This document shows positions 33,400-42,216 of a stretch of DNA of 52,225 nucleotides, one piece after another. The notes beneath the pieces were generated by a model. That model saw only the letters and a list, made by a program, of their open reading frames with translations, was not told the DNA's origin and searched no databases. The stretch covers positions 1 through 52,225 of the forward strand of contig JBDRNO010000022.1 in NCBI GenBank assembly GCA_043811005.1, written 5' to 3'. A program made the translations under genes and the position numbers. Position 1 is the first letter of the stretch, and each line of letters begins with the position of its first letter. Origin of the DNA: JBDRNO01 sp043811005. Lineage in GTDB: Bacteria; Bacteroidota; Bacteroidia; NORP154.

Positions 33400-36342
33400 T
33401 TATGTTCTTATTATTTTTTTGTTGATGATTGATCCACCCATCCCGATATTCAAAAAATAAATCCCTTTTGGTTGTGTCCTGAGATCAATCTGTATTGAAT
33501 ATCTATCTGTCACATTCCTTATTTCTTCCGATAATATCTCCTGTCCTAAAATATTAACGATCTTAAACTGTATATTCTTATGATCAGTTGAGTTTATTTC
33601 AACTGCAAATTCACCTGTATTGGGATTGGGAATTATATTAATATATTTTTCCGCATTTAAGTTCTCTATTCCTGAAATAACATCAATGTAACAAGTTTTT
33701 ACAGTATCATCAGTACCATAAATATTGCTGACTTGTAAATAAACTTCATAACAACCGGCAGTGTTATAAACGATATTCACTGGATTTTCTAAAGTATCAG
33801 AATAAGGATCGCCATTTGTAAAAATCCAGGACCATGATGTGGGATCACCACTGGATATATCAAAAAAATTAACACTATCACCAACATAAACAGTACTCAT
33901 ACTTGCAATGAAATTTGCAACGAGTGGTGGAATAGTGCAAATACCCGTATAGTTTTGATTGGAATTATCAGAAGTTACATTACTATAATACATATAAGAT
34001 GGAGTGAACGTACAATTTGTTTTTAAAGGTGTGGCTGTACCCGACCAGCCGGATGTAACTGTGTGAGAATAATATCCAGCACTATCCGTAGTAGTTGATC
34101 CCCCACCATTGGTGAAAGTAACAGTAACGTTACTGACCGGATAATTACTGTCATCTTTTATGTAGCCGGAAATGTCGGAGGAAGTGGTCTTTGACCATTT
34201 CACAGCATCAAAGCCAATTGCCTGGCCATCTATTCCTGTATAGTCTCCGAGATATACATAGCCCGATTGTCCCTGTAAAAACAGGTATGTTCCTAAAGTG
34301 ACCCACTGGTCAGAATAAATGCCCTGGTCTATTATAACAGTTGTATCACCGCCATCATAAAAAATATTATACATGGCTCCAGTAGCATCTGCACTGGTTG
34401 AGGGAATATAAACAAATACTTCATAATCTCCCTGCACGGGCAGATCGGGTGTCCAGGTAACCCAACAAATATCAGGTCCCACATCCATAGTTATTGTCCA
34501 CCACATATGACCATCATAACCTGCATTTTGATCGCGGAAATATTTCATGTGTGATGGCGTTTGATTATACATATAAAAGCCATGGTCGTAATAAACATCA
34601 TCAATAATCGTATCGCTATATACGGGTTCACTGCTTCTTGTTCTTACTGTCCAGGCAACCCCGCCATGTGTGCCATCGGCATCGAGATTTGCATATCCGT
34701 TATTATACCCCGGCCAGTCGTAGTAAACATTTATACCTTTATCAGTTGGAGTATAGTTTGACCATGGTGAAGTATTTTTATTCCCGTAAGGGTCATTAAA
34801 GATCAAAGTATGTTCTGCCTGTACATATCCAACTGTTAATGTTAAGTGACCGGCAGAAGATAACCAGCTACATATAGGATGAGGAAAGCCCGAGTCAATT
34901 TCATCGGTAGTATAACTATAAGTGCAGGAGCTGGTCCATAATTGATTTGAAGTGAGCCAGTGATTTTCAAGAAATGACATCATTTTTGAATTAGGAGAAC
35001 CGCCAGACCACATATAAGAATATGCTCCCCATGAATCTGAACCATAAGGGCTTGTATAAGTATCGTAATAGATCTCATTGAAACAGTATTTATCGGCTAC
35101 ATAAGCGCCATAATCGTTTGTATGGCTATAGGGCGCACTAATTGGTATCTCCCATTTGGGTAACCTGTTATAATAGCCCAAAGCCATCAAAGCGGTAGAA
35201 GGAGCACACGAGCCGCTTCCATCATGAAAATCGGGCATGTCGTATACTTGACTTATATAAGGAGCATCACCCTGTATATGTACAATAGTTTTGAGAGCTT
35301 TTTCATTAAGATCATAAAATTGAATTGAAAGCGGTTCATCTTTCTTTATAAGCGTTTGTCCGGGTTTACCGGGATCCAATCCTGTTTTTTGAGAATTTAA
35401 TGAAGCCGATCTGATCTCTCTTTTATTGTAAGTATGATAAATAATATTATTGTCTGAGCCAAAAATGGGGCTCATTTCATAAATACCGGATGTTTGCGTT
35501 AGGTTAAAAGTTTCGCTTGCATCATGTTTTGAAATAAAAATATCAGAACCTTTGAACTGAAAATCTTCAACATCTGTTCGCTGATAAATAATGTATTGGC
35601 AATCATCAGACCAACAGGCACCCCCTCCCCTACCAATAAAATAAGTATTACCATTAATCATATCCCGGATAATTAGTTCACCTGACAATGTGGAATAAAC
35701 CAGCTTATTGCCATCGGGTGACCATTGCGGATAGACATATCCATGTTCATTACCTGTGATTTGATCTGTTTCACCAGAAGTTAAGTTAATAATGTGTAAT
35801 TGATCATGATCATCATTAAATACAGCATAATTTCCATCTGGTGAGATAGGCGCTATGTTTGCATATGTTCCCAGATCATAAGTCTGCACATTTTTGTTGT
35901 TTTTTACATACAGTATATTACCGATGGTATAGGCAATATCTCCGTTCCGGCTAAAGCTGACCTGTCCGCAAAGATCAACAGGTGAGTGCAGTTCAATGAT
36001 CTTTTTTCCTGAATTATCCGTGAGTTGAAGGATAGCCGGTACCTGCATTCCATTGGGTTTGATAAGTTTAAAACCGATATTGTTTTTACCAGGTGAAACA
36101 GTATAATACCTGCCGCATCCTGGAGCAGCGACAAGTTCTTCAATCTGATCGTTGTGCAATAAATATAGCTTTGATGCATGATTATCGGTAAAAACAATTC
36201 CCTGTGATGTTAAAACAGGATGAGTAAAATATCCCTGTTCTTCTACCTGGTAAGCATCAATTTCCCGAGATGCCTGGGCAATAGCTTCATTTATCAAAAA
36301 CGATAAAATTGCAATACAGATAAGTAAGATTTTCTTTTTCAT
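33400..36342 (-). CDS. T9SS type A cargo with C39-like peptidase and golvesin-type domains
   Basis: This is a secreted protein of about 980 aa; the Met at 36342 (MKKKILLICIAIL, signal peptide to AIAQ) is chosen over the longer frame that overlaps the upstream gene. Domains in order: TolB/PD40-like propeller (residues about 30-330, for example SPDGNYAVFNDDHDQLHI and YPQWSPDGNKLVYST), a C39-family peptidase-like domain with SCAPSTALMALGYY (Cys379), GHLTLTVGY (His499) and FNDPYGN (Asp517), a golvesin-type C-terminal-like domain (GDYEVFVYIPSTSADATGAM ... GFDAVKW), a carboxypeptidase-regulatory-like module, a PKD domain (PTSWSWIFTNGDPYSD) and a type A sorting domain (IIPNPNTGEFAVEIN). It may be a surface protease or bacteriocin-processing-like enzyme; the substrate is unknown. 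Confidence 0.82.
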   Translation of the reverse strand: MKKKILLICIAILSFLINEAIAQASREIDAYQVEEQGYFTHPVLTSQGIVFTDNHASKLYLLHNDQIEELVAAPGCGRYYTVSPGKNNIGFKLIKPNGMQVPAILQLTDNSGKKIIELHSPVDLCGQVSFSRNGDIAYTIGNILYVKNNKNVQTYDLGTYANIAPISPDGNYAVFNDDHDQLHIINLTSGETDQITGNEHGYVYPQWSPDGNKLVYSTLSGELIIRDMINGNTYFIGRGGGACWSDDCQYIIYQRTDVEDFQFKGSDIFISKHDASETFNLTQTSGIYEMSPIFGSDNNIIYHTYNKREIRSASLNSQKTGLDPGKPGQTLIKKDEPLSIQFYDLNEKALKTIVHIQGDAPYISQVYDMPDFHDGSGSCAPSTALMALGYYNRLPKWEIPISAPYSHTNDYGAYVADKYCFNEIYYDTYTSPYGSDSWGAYSYMWSGGSPNSKMMSFLENHWLTSNQLWTSSCTYSYTTDEIDSGFPHPICSWLSSAGHLTLTVGYVQAEHTLIFNDPYGNKNTSPWSNYTPTDKGINVYYDWPGYNNGYANLDADGTHGGVAWTVRTRSSEPVYSDTIIDDVYYDHGFYMYNQTPSHMKYFRDQNAGYDGHMWWTITMDVGPDICWVTWTPDLPVQGDYEVFVYIPSTSADATGAMYNIFYDGGDTTVIIDQGIYSDQWVTLGTYLFLQGQSGYVYLGDYTGIDGQAIGFDAVKWSKTTSSDISGYIKDDSNYPVSNVTVTFTNGGGSTTTDSAGYYSHTVTSGWSGTATPLKTNCTFTPSYMYYSNVTSDNSNQNYTGICTIPPLVANFIASMSTVYVGDSVNFFDISSGDPTSWSWIFTNGDPYSDTLENPVNIVYNTAGCYEVYLQVSNIYGTDDTVKTCYIDVISGIENLNAEKYINIIPNPNTGEFAVEINSTDHKNIQFKIVNILGQEILSEEIRNVTDRYSIQIDLRTQPKGIYFLNIGMGGSIINKKIIRT

Positions 36343-36346
36343 ATTA

Positions 36347-36949
36347 TTAGTCAGGTGCATTGATCTGTTTGATATCAATATCAGGGCCAAAATGCTTTTT
36401 GAATAATTCGGATAATTTGTTAACCAAAATATCCTGATCGCTACATTTTTCCAAAGCACTTTTATTTGCTTCAAGAATATCGCCTATCATCTGTATCTTT
36501 TGATTTAAAAAATCAAACAAATACACTAGTCTGTCTTTATTTGAACTTTCCCAATACTCTCCTTCATCAAATACTTTAAGGTTTTTAATGTAAACTTTTT
36601 TAATGTATCGGAGTAGATTGATTATACAAATATGTTCATCGGGTGAAGCAAATTGGGTTTTAATGCTATCGGTTAATTGGTATTTAGCAGATTCATCATA
36701 GTACATTAAAGCGGCTAGCGAACGGATCCTCCCGCTTTTATCAAAAATAAATGACAAAGATTCGCATCCATTTTCCATATCTATCACTATGCCATAAAGG
36801 GGCGGATGAGAGTCGTCATCTAAATCATCCGGCTCCACGAGCGTATATTTCCATCCCATATCATTTGATATGTCTATTAACTCATCTCTTAGCTGATCAA
36901 TTTTATTTCGATCAGTTAAAGAACCTTGATAATGAATAGTGAGTCCCAT
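36347..36949 (-). CDS. Unrecognised 200-aa cytoplasmic protein upstream of the C39 cargo
   Basis: No signal or membrane segment is seen. The start MGLTIHYQGSLTDRNKIDQL, a central GWKYTLVEPDDLDDDSHPPL with a long acidic stretch, and ISFIF-type strands with a helical C-terminus (LVNKLSELFKKHFGPDIDI) are visible. It resembles a conserved group of Bacteroidota proteins that start MGLxIHYxG, whose function I do not know. The stop lies 4 bp before the start of the C39-domain cargo, so both are co-transcribed, an unusual pairing of a cytoplasmic protein with a T9SS cargo. Confidence 0.68.
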   Translation of the reverse strand: MGLTIHYQGSLTDRNKIDQLRDELIDISNDMGWKYTLVEPDDLDDDSHPPLYGIVIDMENGCESLSFIFDKSGRIRSLAALMYYDESAKYQLTDSIKTQFASPDEHICIINLLRYIKKVYIKNLKVFDEGEYWESSNKDRLVYLFDFLNQKIQMIGDILEANKSALEKCSDQDILVNKLSELFKKHFGPDIDIKQINAPD

Positions 36950-37128
36950 ATTAATTTAACGTATTGGAATTTGAATGTTTAAATGAACTTGTATTGAAAT
37001 CTTGCCTCTGTGCTTTAAATAATTTCATTTTTAAACAAATTACGTAGTTATGTTCTTTATCTGTGCCATCTGTGTAATCTGTGGTTTCATTTCATTCTTG
37101 AGTTGTGCAACAACCACAATAGCTAATC
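36950..37128. repeat. Family A copy with ATCTGTG tail
   Basis: CGTATTGGAATTTGAATGTT (36960-36979) is a left motif, and an arm AAACAAATTACGTAGTTATG lies at about 37033-37052, followed by TGTTCTTTAT. Next is ATCTGTGCCATCTGTGTAAT (37061-37080), the same word family found before purC and in the porP-like signal peptide. Confidence 0.6.
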
Positions 37129-38955
37129 CTAATCCTGCTGCTTTTTCAGCACTAACTCTTTGTACTTTTTATTATTCCAGGTAGTGATAAGTTTCCGGAA
37201 ATCTGTGTAGTTTTCTACAGGTATAATAATTCTCTTAATAATAATAGACCGTTTAATTATAAAGCCTTTCTCTGATCTTACTATTTCTATTGATACGCGT
37301 CCTACACTGTTTCCTTCTTCAATCTTTGTTTCGGGAGTTACGAGTTGGAAGTTTTGCGGTAACTTTACATTATAACTATATTCCTCTTTTATCTTTGATT
37401 CAAGCTTTAATGGTGTTGTTCTTTTTTCTAATAATGGAGCAATGTGCCAGCTATCAATCCCTTTTATGGCATGAGGCAGCTCCCAAAAGAAATAATTCGC
37501 CTGTATCCTGAACGGGTCATCTTTGTTTATTTCAAAATCTATAATTGATTCATCTTTTTCCAGCTTTACTATGTTCGCGCTATTTACAGAACTAAATAGA
37601 TCTTTGGCTGAGCTTTTGTCCTTTGTTAATTGACCATAAGGATTCAGGTTCTTTGTAAACTTTGATCCTATTTTTCCTGATAAAGATTTTTCATTTCTCA
37701 CAATAAATTCGCCATGTGAAATGATAGCATTCTGAGCAAAATTTATAGTTGTACTTATGGTGTCTCCAACAAATGAAACCATTGCTTCTCCTGAAGAGAA
37801 TTTTGTAACAGGTTCATTCAAAGTAATAGCGGAAAGGTAAAGAACAGGAGATTCCTCCTTTTCCTGAACAATTTCGACATAAAAATTTTCAAAAAACTGA
37901 AGAACACCAATTCTAATAACAGCTACTACCTCAGATTTACATACTACAGGTTTTGCATCTATTCCTGCTGCTTTAAATAAGGAAATAAGCAGAACGGTTT
38001 TTTCTATTTCATTACCACTATTGCTCTCCCAGACCTCAATGGGTGTCCTGCAACGAAAGCCCGCATATTCAAAAGGAACAGGATGGTAATTTACTTCATC
38101 AACTACCATTTCCTGTAATTCTAAGGCAATATTGAGTTTGGTTTTATCTTTACCTGTTATTTCTTCTACTTTTTCCTTCATCTGTTCATTTATCTCGTAT
38201 TTAAAGGCATCCTGCGAGGTAATGAAACTTCTGGTTTCTTCAAATTCTTTTGCTGTGCTAAAAATCAGTCTTGTTTCAATATCTGCCTGTAATTCCTCAT
38301 GTGATCGTGCAGGAATATTAGTGAAAGTCCATTCATAAGTCCTGATTTTATTTTCAGTAGATATTTCAGGAATGATACTATCATTTAATAATTGGTAATG
38401 CAATTCTTTATCCTCCGGAATACGTATAATGACCGTTAACTGCTTGACCGGAGATGATGCGGAGAGCATTTCCTCACCGGATAAGAAAGGCAGATGATCT
38501 TCCGAACTGATAATAGAATAATCCAGGTCAATAATAGCATTTCGTTCAAGAGCTGTATGAGTTACCACCATTTCCCTTAAGTGATTATATGCAGGTGCAT
38601 TAACGGCAAATCGCGGTAATAACTCATTAAAAGCATTACCGGGTGCGGGTACTTCTTTCCCGTCAGCCATAGTGGTTACAGAATGGTTGATCTTCAACTG
38701 TTGGAACTGCGGATCATAAATGATGAAAGTTTCTCCGTATGTCCTGTGAAAAGCATAATAAGTTAATAGCTTCAGGCGATGTGAATAATGAAAATCAATT
38801 GATCCGTCTTGATTTAGCCGGTATTCTTTTACCATGTTTATATAAACAGCATCCGCATCTGGATATGCATCTGTGTTGTCATCCGGCTTTTTTCTTGAAT
38901 CACAGGAAAGCAGTCCGAGAATTAAAACAATTGTTAATATTTGCAGGAATTTCAT
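37129..38955 (-). CDS. DUF3857 lipoprotein with a degenerate transglutaminase-like domain
   Basis: This 608-aa lipoprotein (LSCDSRKK, Cys at residue 18) is a surface or periplasmic protein. DUF3857 occupies about residues 35-225 (beta-sandwich region with the YETFIIYDP and ALERNAIIDLDY stretches) and a transglutaminase-like fold follows (residues about 265-385). Compared with its upstream paralogue, the catalytic GVC is replaced by GNE (Glu316), and the region aligning with the catalytic His and Asp reads FENFYVE and LYLSAI. Both triad partners are therefore missing, and it is probably a pseudo-enzyme with a structural or binding role. A C-terminal beta domain completes it. It is separated from its paralogue by 174 bp. 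Confidence 0.8.
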   Translation of the reverse strand: MKFLQILTIVLILGLLSCDSRKKPDDNTDAYPDADAVYINMVKEYRLNQDGSIDFHYSHRLKLLTYYAFHRTYGETFIIYDPQFQQLKINHSVTTMADGKEVPAPGNAFNELLPRFAVNAPAYNHLREMVVTHTALERNAIIDLDYSIISSEDHLPFLSGEEMLSASSPVKQLTVIIRIPEDKELHYQLLNDSIIPEISTENKIRTYEWTFTNIPARSHEELQADIETRLIFSTAKEFEETRSFITSQDAFKYEINEQMKEKVEEITGKDKTKLNIALELQEMVVDEVNYHPVPFEYAGFRCRTPIEVWESNSGNEIEKTVLLISLFKAAGIDAKPVVCKSEVVAVIRIGVLQFFENFYVEIVQEKEESPVLYLSAITLNEPVTKFSSGEAMVSFVGDTISTTINFAQNAIISHGEFIVRNEKSLSGKIGSKFTKNLNPYGQLTKDKSSAKDLFSSVNSANIVKLEKDESIIDFEINKDDPFRIQANYFFWELPHAIKGIDSWHIAPLLEKRTTPLKLESKIKEEYSYNVKLPQNFQLVTPETKIEEGNSVGRVSIEIVRSEKGFIIKRSIIIKRIIIPVENYTDFRKLITTWNNKKYKELVLKKQQD

Positions 38956-39129
38956 AGTTGGATAGTTTTTAATTGATATTTACTTAGTATTTACTTGCTA
39001 TATGGTGTCGGTTGTTTCAAACCGACACTGCGTCAGGTGGAAACACCTGACGCTACTTTAGTACCTGAAGCCACTTCGTTAATCATGAAAAAATCAGCGT
39101 CATTCAGCGTCTAATGTTATATTATTAAA
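38956..39129. repeat. Two perfect hairpins between the DUF3857 paralogues
   Basis: GTGTCGGTT (39005-39013) pairs with 39020-39028, and GCGTCAGGTG (39030-39039) pairs with 39044-39053 across a GAAA loop. They stand back to back in the 174-bp gap and could limit or stabilise the downstream transcript, or be REP-like elements. Confidence 0.65.
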
Positions 39130-41100
39130 TTAATTTTGAAGATTCTGCTTATCTACTATTTTTAATATTATATATTCTTCCGCAAATTTATTTTGTGAAG
39201 TAACGGCTTCCTTGTAGGATTCCCAATCCTCTGGTTGGTAAACCCGTTTTTTATGAGTTGCTTTTTCAAAAAGCGTCAATGTCTGTCCGTCAATTGAATA
39301 TCCACCCTCGAAATCCGCTCCACTGCCTTCAGAACTTATTGAATCAGGAATATAGATAACTTCCAAAGAATCGGGAAGCTTGATGGTTTCGTTCAGTTCA
39401 ACTAACCTGCTGCAACGGTCCCTATAAGGATATTCCCTTTTTTCCAGGTCTGTTTTGAATGAAAGATGAATATTATACTTTTCAAAAAGGTTAGAAGCCA
39501 CAAAAGGGATAAATAATATCTCTTCTGCAGTAACCAAGGCATACTCAGGGATCTTATATTTTATCCTGATCTCGATAGGATCTGAATAATCATAAGGATC
39601 ACCATAATTCATTTCCTTTATTTGGATCATTGGAGCCACCTTTAACATTTCTTTCTCAACCATAGTATTCCATTCTGATTTATCATTCCTGACAAATCCC
39701 CTCCTGATATATGCATCAGTTTGTCCCTCGGCAGTCACCGTAAATTCGCCTTCCAAAGTTCCGTCAGGATGAAGCTCGGAAGAGCCGGTAATTCTAAAGT
39801 AGTGATTTTCAGGAGGAGACAGCGGGGTGATCATCAGGTCAGCACCTTCGGGCACTCCCATAAGATAATTTTGCTGCTGCTCGGCACTTGACCATAATTC
39901 ACGGACAAACGGAACCCATGTAGGATCAAGTAAATGGTACTTCCCGTCTGACAAACGGACAATAGTTACACAATGGTTGAACTGGTCGGCAGGGATTTTA
40001 TCAATCCTCGAACCCGCCATTGTCATTGCAGGGTAAGAGTCAAAACCCGCTGCACGAAGCAGCGTGATCAGCATCCCGGCTTTGTCTTTACAAACACCGC
40101 AACGGTCGGTAAGGTCCATTTGACCTTTATGCAAGGTAAAACCCTCTCCCTTACCCATTGAAATCCCTGAATACCGTATTTCATCTGCAGTCCAGTGGGT
40201 CAACCGGTATATAGTATCGGCTTCGTCTTTTGCTCCTTTCAGTATCTCAGCCACTTTTGCATCAATTTCCGGTGTGGATTCAAAACTCCCGTAATCTTCA
40301 TTCACATTATAGAACCATTTTGATTTTGTTTCCCAATCAGGACTGGTTGAAATAAGCAATTTGGGAGCAACATCAGAAAAAGCGACCATGTGAGGTTCCT
40401 TCTCAATTGGAGAGATGTCCCTTTTTGTGAATGTATACTGTACCTTATCATCAACTTTCAGGATGGTTGAATCCACATCACCGTTATAAAAATGATATTG
40501 CACGAATTTTGTGCCGGGAATTTTGACACTATAAACTTTGATCTGTATTGGGTTGTCATTCCAAAACTCAACAATATCATAAAAATGTCCTCGCATAGGA
40601 GGGATATACCTTTCGTCCTCATCCTCCTGCAACAGGGCATAAGTAAATCCTTTTTTAAACATATAAACTTCCACTGCATCTCCGGGCTCGAGTCTGCCGA
40701 TTTCCATCATTTTTTGCCGTCCTCCCCAATAAATACCCCTGGCAGGGGCTGGGTAATCCAATACTTTTTTGGTATCCAGGTCTTCTATATCACCTGTTTC
40801 CCTGTATATTCTTACTTTCCTGATCTCGACAAAGGCAGATAACGGGTCGTAATCATATTTTATAATATTAAGCTTTTTAGCGCCTTCAGGTGTAAGCACC
40901 TTATAAAGTTTATGTTCATTAAAATAGCTTAACCCGGTTTCCTGAACATCCACCCGGGTACTGTCAAAAATGATCAAAAGTTCTGCGTCAGGATAGTCTC
41001 CTGTATTGCCTGCCTTTTTTATTAGGTCCTGTATTGGATCACCATGCAGGACTATACTTACGATAACAAGCGTGACTGATAAAAAGATTTTTTTAATCAT
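39130..41100 (-). CDS. DUF3857 and transglutaminase-like protein with intact triad
   Basis: This 656-aa exported protein has a signal peptide (MIKKIFLSVTLVIVSIVLHG), DUF3857 (about residues 45-240, KLNIIKYDYDPLSAFVEIRKV) and a transglutaminase-like domain (about 285-400). The predicted triad is Cys337 (RCGVCKDKAGML), His376 (FNHCVTIV) and Asp392 (HLLDPTW). A C-terminal beta-rich domain follows. Such proteins are common in Bacteroidota; suggested activities include peptide cross-linking or peptidase-type cleavage, not demonstrated here. It is the first of two tandem paralogues, the second of which has lost its active site. Confidence 0.86.
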   Translation of the reverse strand: MIKKIFLSVTLVIVSIVLHGDPIQDLIKKAGNTGDYPDAELLIIFDSTRVDVQETGLSYFNEHKLYKVLTPEGAKKLNIIKYDYDPLSAFVEIRKVRIYRETGDIEDLDTKKVLDYPAPARGIYWGGRQKMMEIGRLEPGDAVEVYMFKKGFTYALLQEDEDERYIPPMRGHFYDIVEFWNDNPIQIKVYSVKIPGTKFVQYHFYNGDVDSTILKVDDKVQYTFTKRDISPIEKEPHMVAFSDVAPKLLISTSPDWETKSKWFYNVNEDYGSFESTPEIDAKVAEILKGAKDEADTIYRLTHWTADEIRYSGISMGKGEGFTLHKGQMDLTDRCGVCKDKAGMLITLLRAAGFDSYPAMTMAGSRIDKIPADQFNHCVTIVRLSDGKYHLLDPTWVPFVRELWSSAEQQQNYLMGVPEGADLMITPLSPPENHYFRITGSSELHPDGTLEGEFTVTAEGQTDAYIRRGFVRNDKSEWNTMVEKEMLKVAPMIQIKEMNYGDPYDYSDPIEIRIKYKIPEYALVTAEEILFIPFVASNLFEKYNIHLSFKTDLEKREYPYRDRCSRLVELNETIKLPDSLEVIYIPDSISSEGSGADFEGGYSIDGQTLTLFEKATHKKRVYQPEDWESYKEAVTSQNKFAEEYIILKIVDKQNLQN

Positions 41101-41489
41101 ATTTTTAAGTTTATTAGAATTTTTGAGCCATAAAACTAATATAATTTTTTAATACCTTTTATTTAATTGCATCAAAACTTCTCAGCCAAAGGTTGATCAT
41201 CCGCCAGCTGGCGGATGAAATGTATTGCCACGAATTACACTAATTACCACAAATTTATGTTACTGTTCGGGTTGTCGGATAGTTTCTACCACAAAGGCAC
41301 AAAGGTTCACTAAGAAATACAACTTATAAAATTATCCGTTTTATTCCATCCTTAATGAGTGGAACATTAAAATAAATAGTGATAATTAGTGAAAATTCGT
41401 GAAATTCGTGGCTATATTTCTTTTTAATAAATTTGCGCAGCTATGTTCAATTAATATAAATATTAATCTAACTAAATTTTAATAATACC
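41101..41489. repeat. Intergenic with family A and family B pieces
   Basis: It contains ATCCGCCAGCTGGCGGAT (41199-41216) joined directly to a family A half (ATTGCCACGAATTACACTAA, about 41224-41243). The opposite half follows (AATTAGTGAAAATTCGTG, CGTGGCTATATTTC) with an arm carrying TAAATTTG (41428-41435). No gene is seen. Confidence 0.68.
41405..41435 (+). promoter_or_regulatory. Candidate mscL promoter inside a repeat arm
   Basis: TTCG at 41405-41408 (one mismatch to TTTG) and TAAATTTG at 41428-41435, spaced 19 nt, form a promoter-like pair facing mscL, whose ATG is at 41490. The box is within the family A arm. Confidence 0.45.
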
Positions 41490-41915
41490 ATGAAAATTCT
41501 CGGGGAATTTAAAGAATTTGCCATTAAGGGCAATATGTTTGATATGGCAGTTGGAATTATTATCGGAGCTGCTTTTAGTAAAATAGTATCATCTTTGGTC
41601 AATGACATAATCATGCCCCCGATCGGGTTCATTATTGGCAAGGTGAATTTCCTAAATCTAAAATTCGTTTTCCAGGAGGAAATAAAGGATGGATCAGGGA
41701 AGATCGTACAAGAAATGGTAACCATGGATTATGGTCACTTTATACAGATAATATTTGATTTCACGATCATTGCTCTTACGATCTTTCTCGTGATAAAAGT
41801 CTTTAATGGATTAAGAAAAAAGGCGGAAGATGAAAATGAAGCGAGTATTCCCACTCCAAGAAACATTGAATTACTTGCAGAAATAAGAGACCTGTTAAAG
41901 GAAAGGAGCAGGTAA
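41490..41915 (+). CDS. mscL: Large-conductance mechanosensitive channel
   Basis: This is an inner-membrane pentameric channel that opens under membrane tension to release solutes. The N-terminal EFKEFAIKGNMFDMAVGIIIGAAFSKIVSSLVNDIIMPPIG is the classical first helix and pore segment (split here: GNMFDMAVGIIIGAAFSKIV, residues 14-33). The second helix is about residues 88-106 (IIFDFTIIALTIFLVIKV), and a charged C-terminal helix follows (RNIELLAEIRDLLKERS). At 141 aa it is typical. It stands alone, preceded by a repeat with a promoter-like box. Confidence 0.96.
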   Translation: MKILGEFKEFAIKGNMFDMAVGIIIGAAFSKIVSSLVNDIIMPPIGFIIGKVNFLNLKFVFQEEIKDGSGKIVQEMVTMDYGHFIQIIFDFTIIALTIFLVIKVFNGLRKKAEDENEASIPTPRNIELLAEIRDLLKERSR

Positions 41916-42216
41916 TAATTATTCAACTCACAAATGGATGTCACATCAGGATATAAAACTTCCCGGCAAATGCACTCTTATGTCATCCATTCTCTTTTTT
42001 GAATTTAATCGAATCTACATTAAACCATTTATAAAAATTAATGTCTAATTAAACGTATCGGAATTTTAATGTTTTGCCACTAATTACACTAATTTTCACA
42101 TAAAATTTTATTAAAAAATGTCAAGTTGTTAAACAACAATTATTTAGTGTAAATTCGTGAAATTCGTGGCTATATTTCTTTTTAATTAATTTACGAAGTT
42201 CTGTCCTTATTAAATC
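41916..42216. repeat. Family A repeat, most complete copy
   Basis: Bounds are about 42054-42209. CGTATCGGAATTTTAATGTT leads to TTTGCCACTAATTACACTAA and TTTTCAC, then a short AT-rich core, then GTGTAAATTCGTGAAATTCG, TGGCTATATTTCTTTTTAAT and the arm TTTACGAAGTTCTGTCCTTA. The arm ends 8 bp before the GTG start of the receptor gene. The rest of this gap holds nothing visible. Confidence 0.75.

Noticed and set aside
36343..36474. Upstream extension of the C39 cargo frame
   Set aside because: It overlaps the 3' end of the 200-aa gene in another frame and lacks a signal peptide; Met 36342 provides a proper one.
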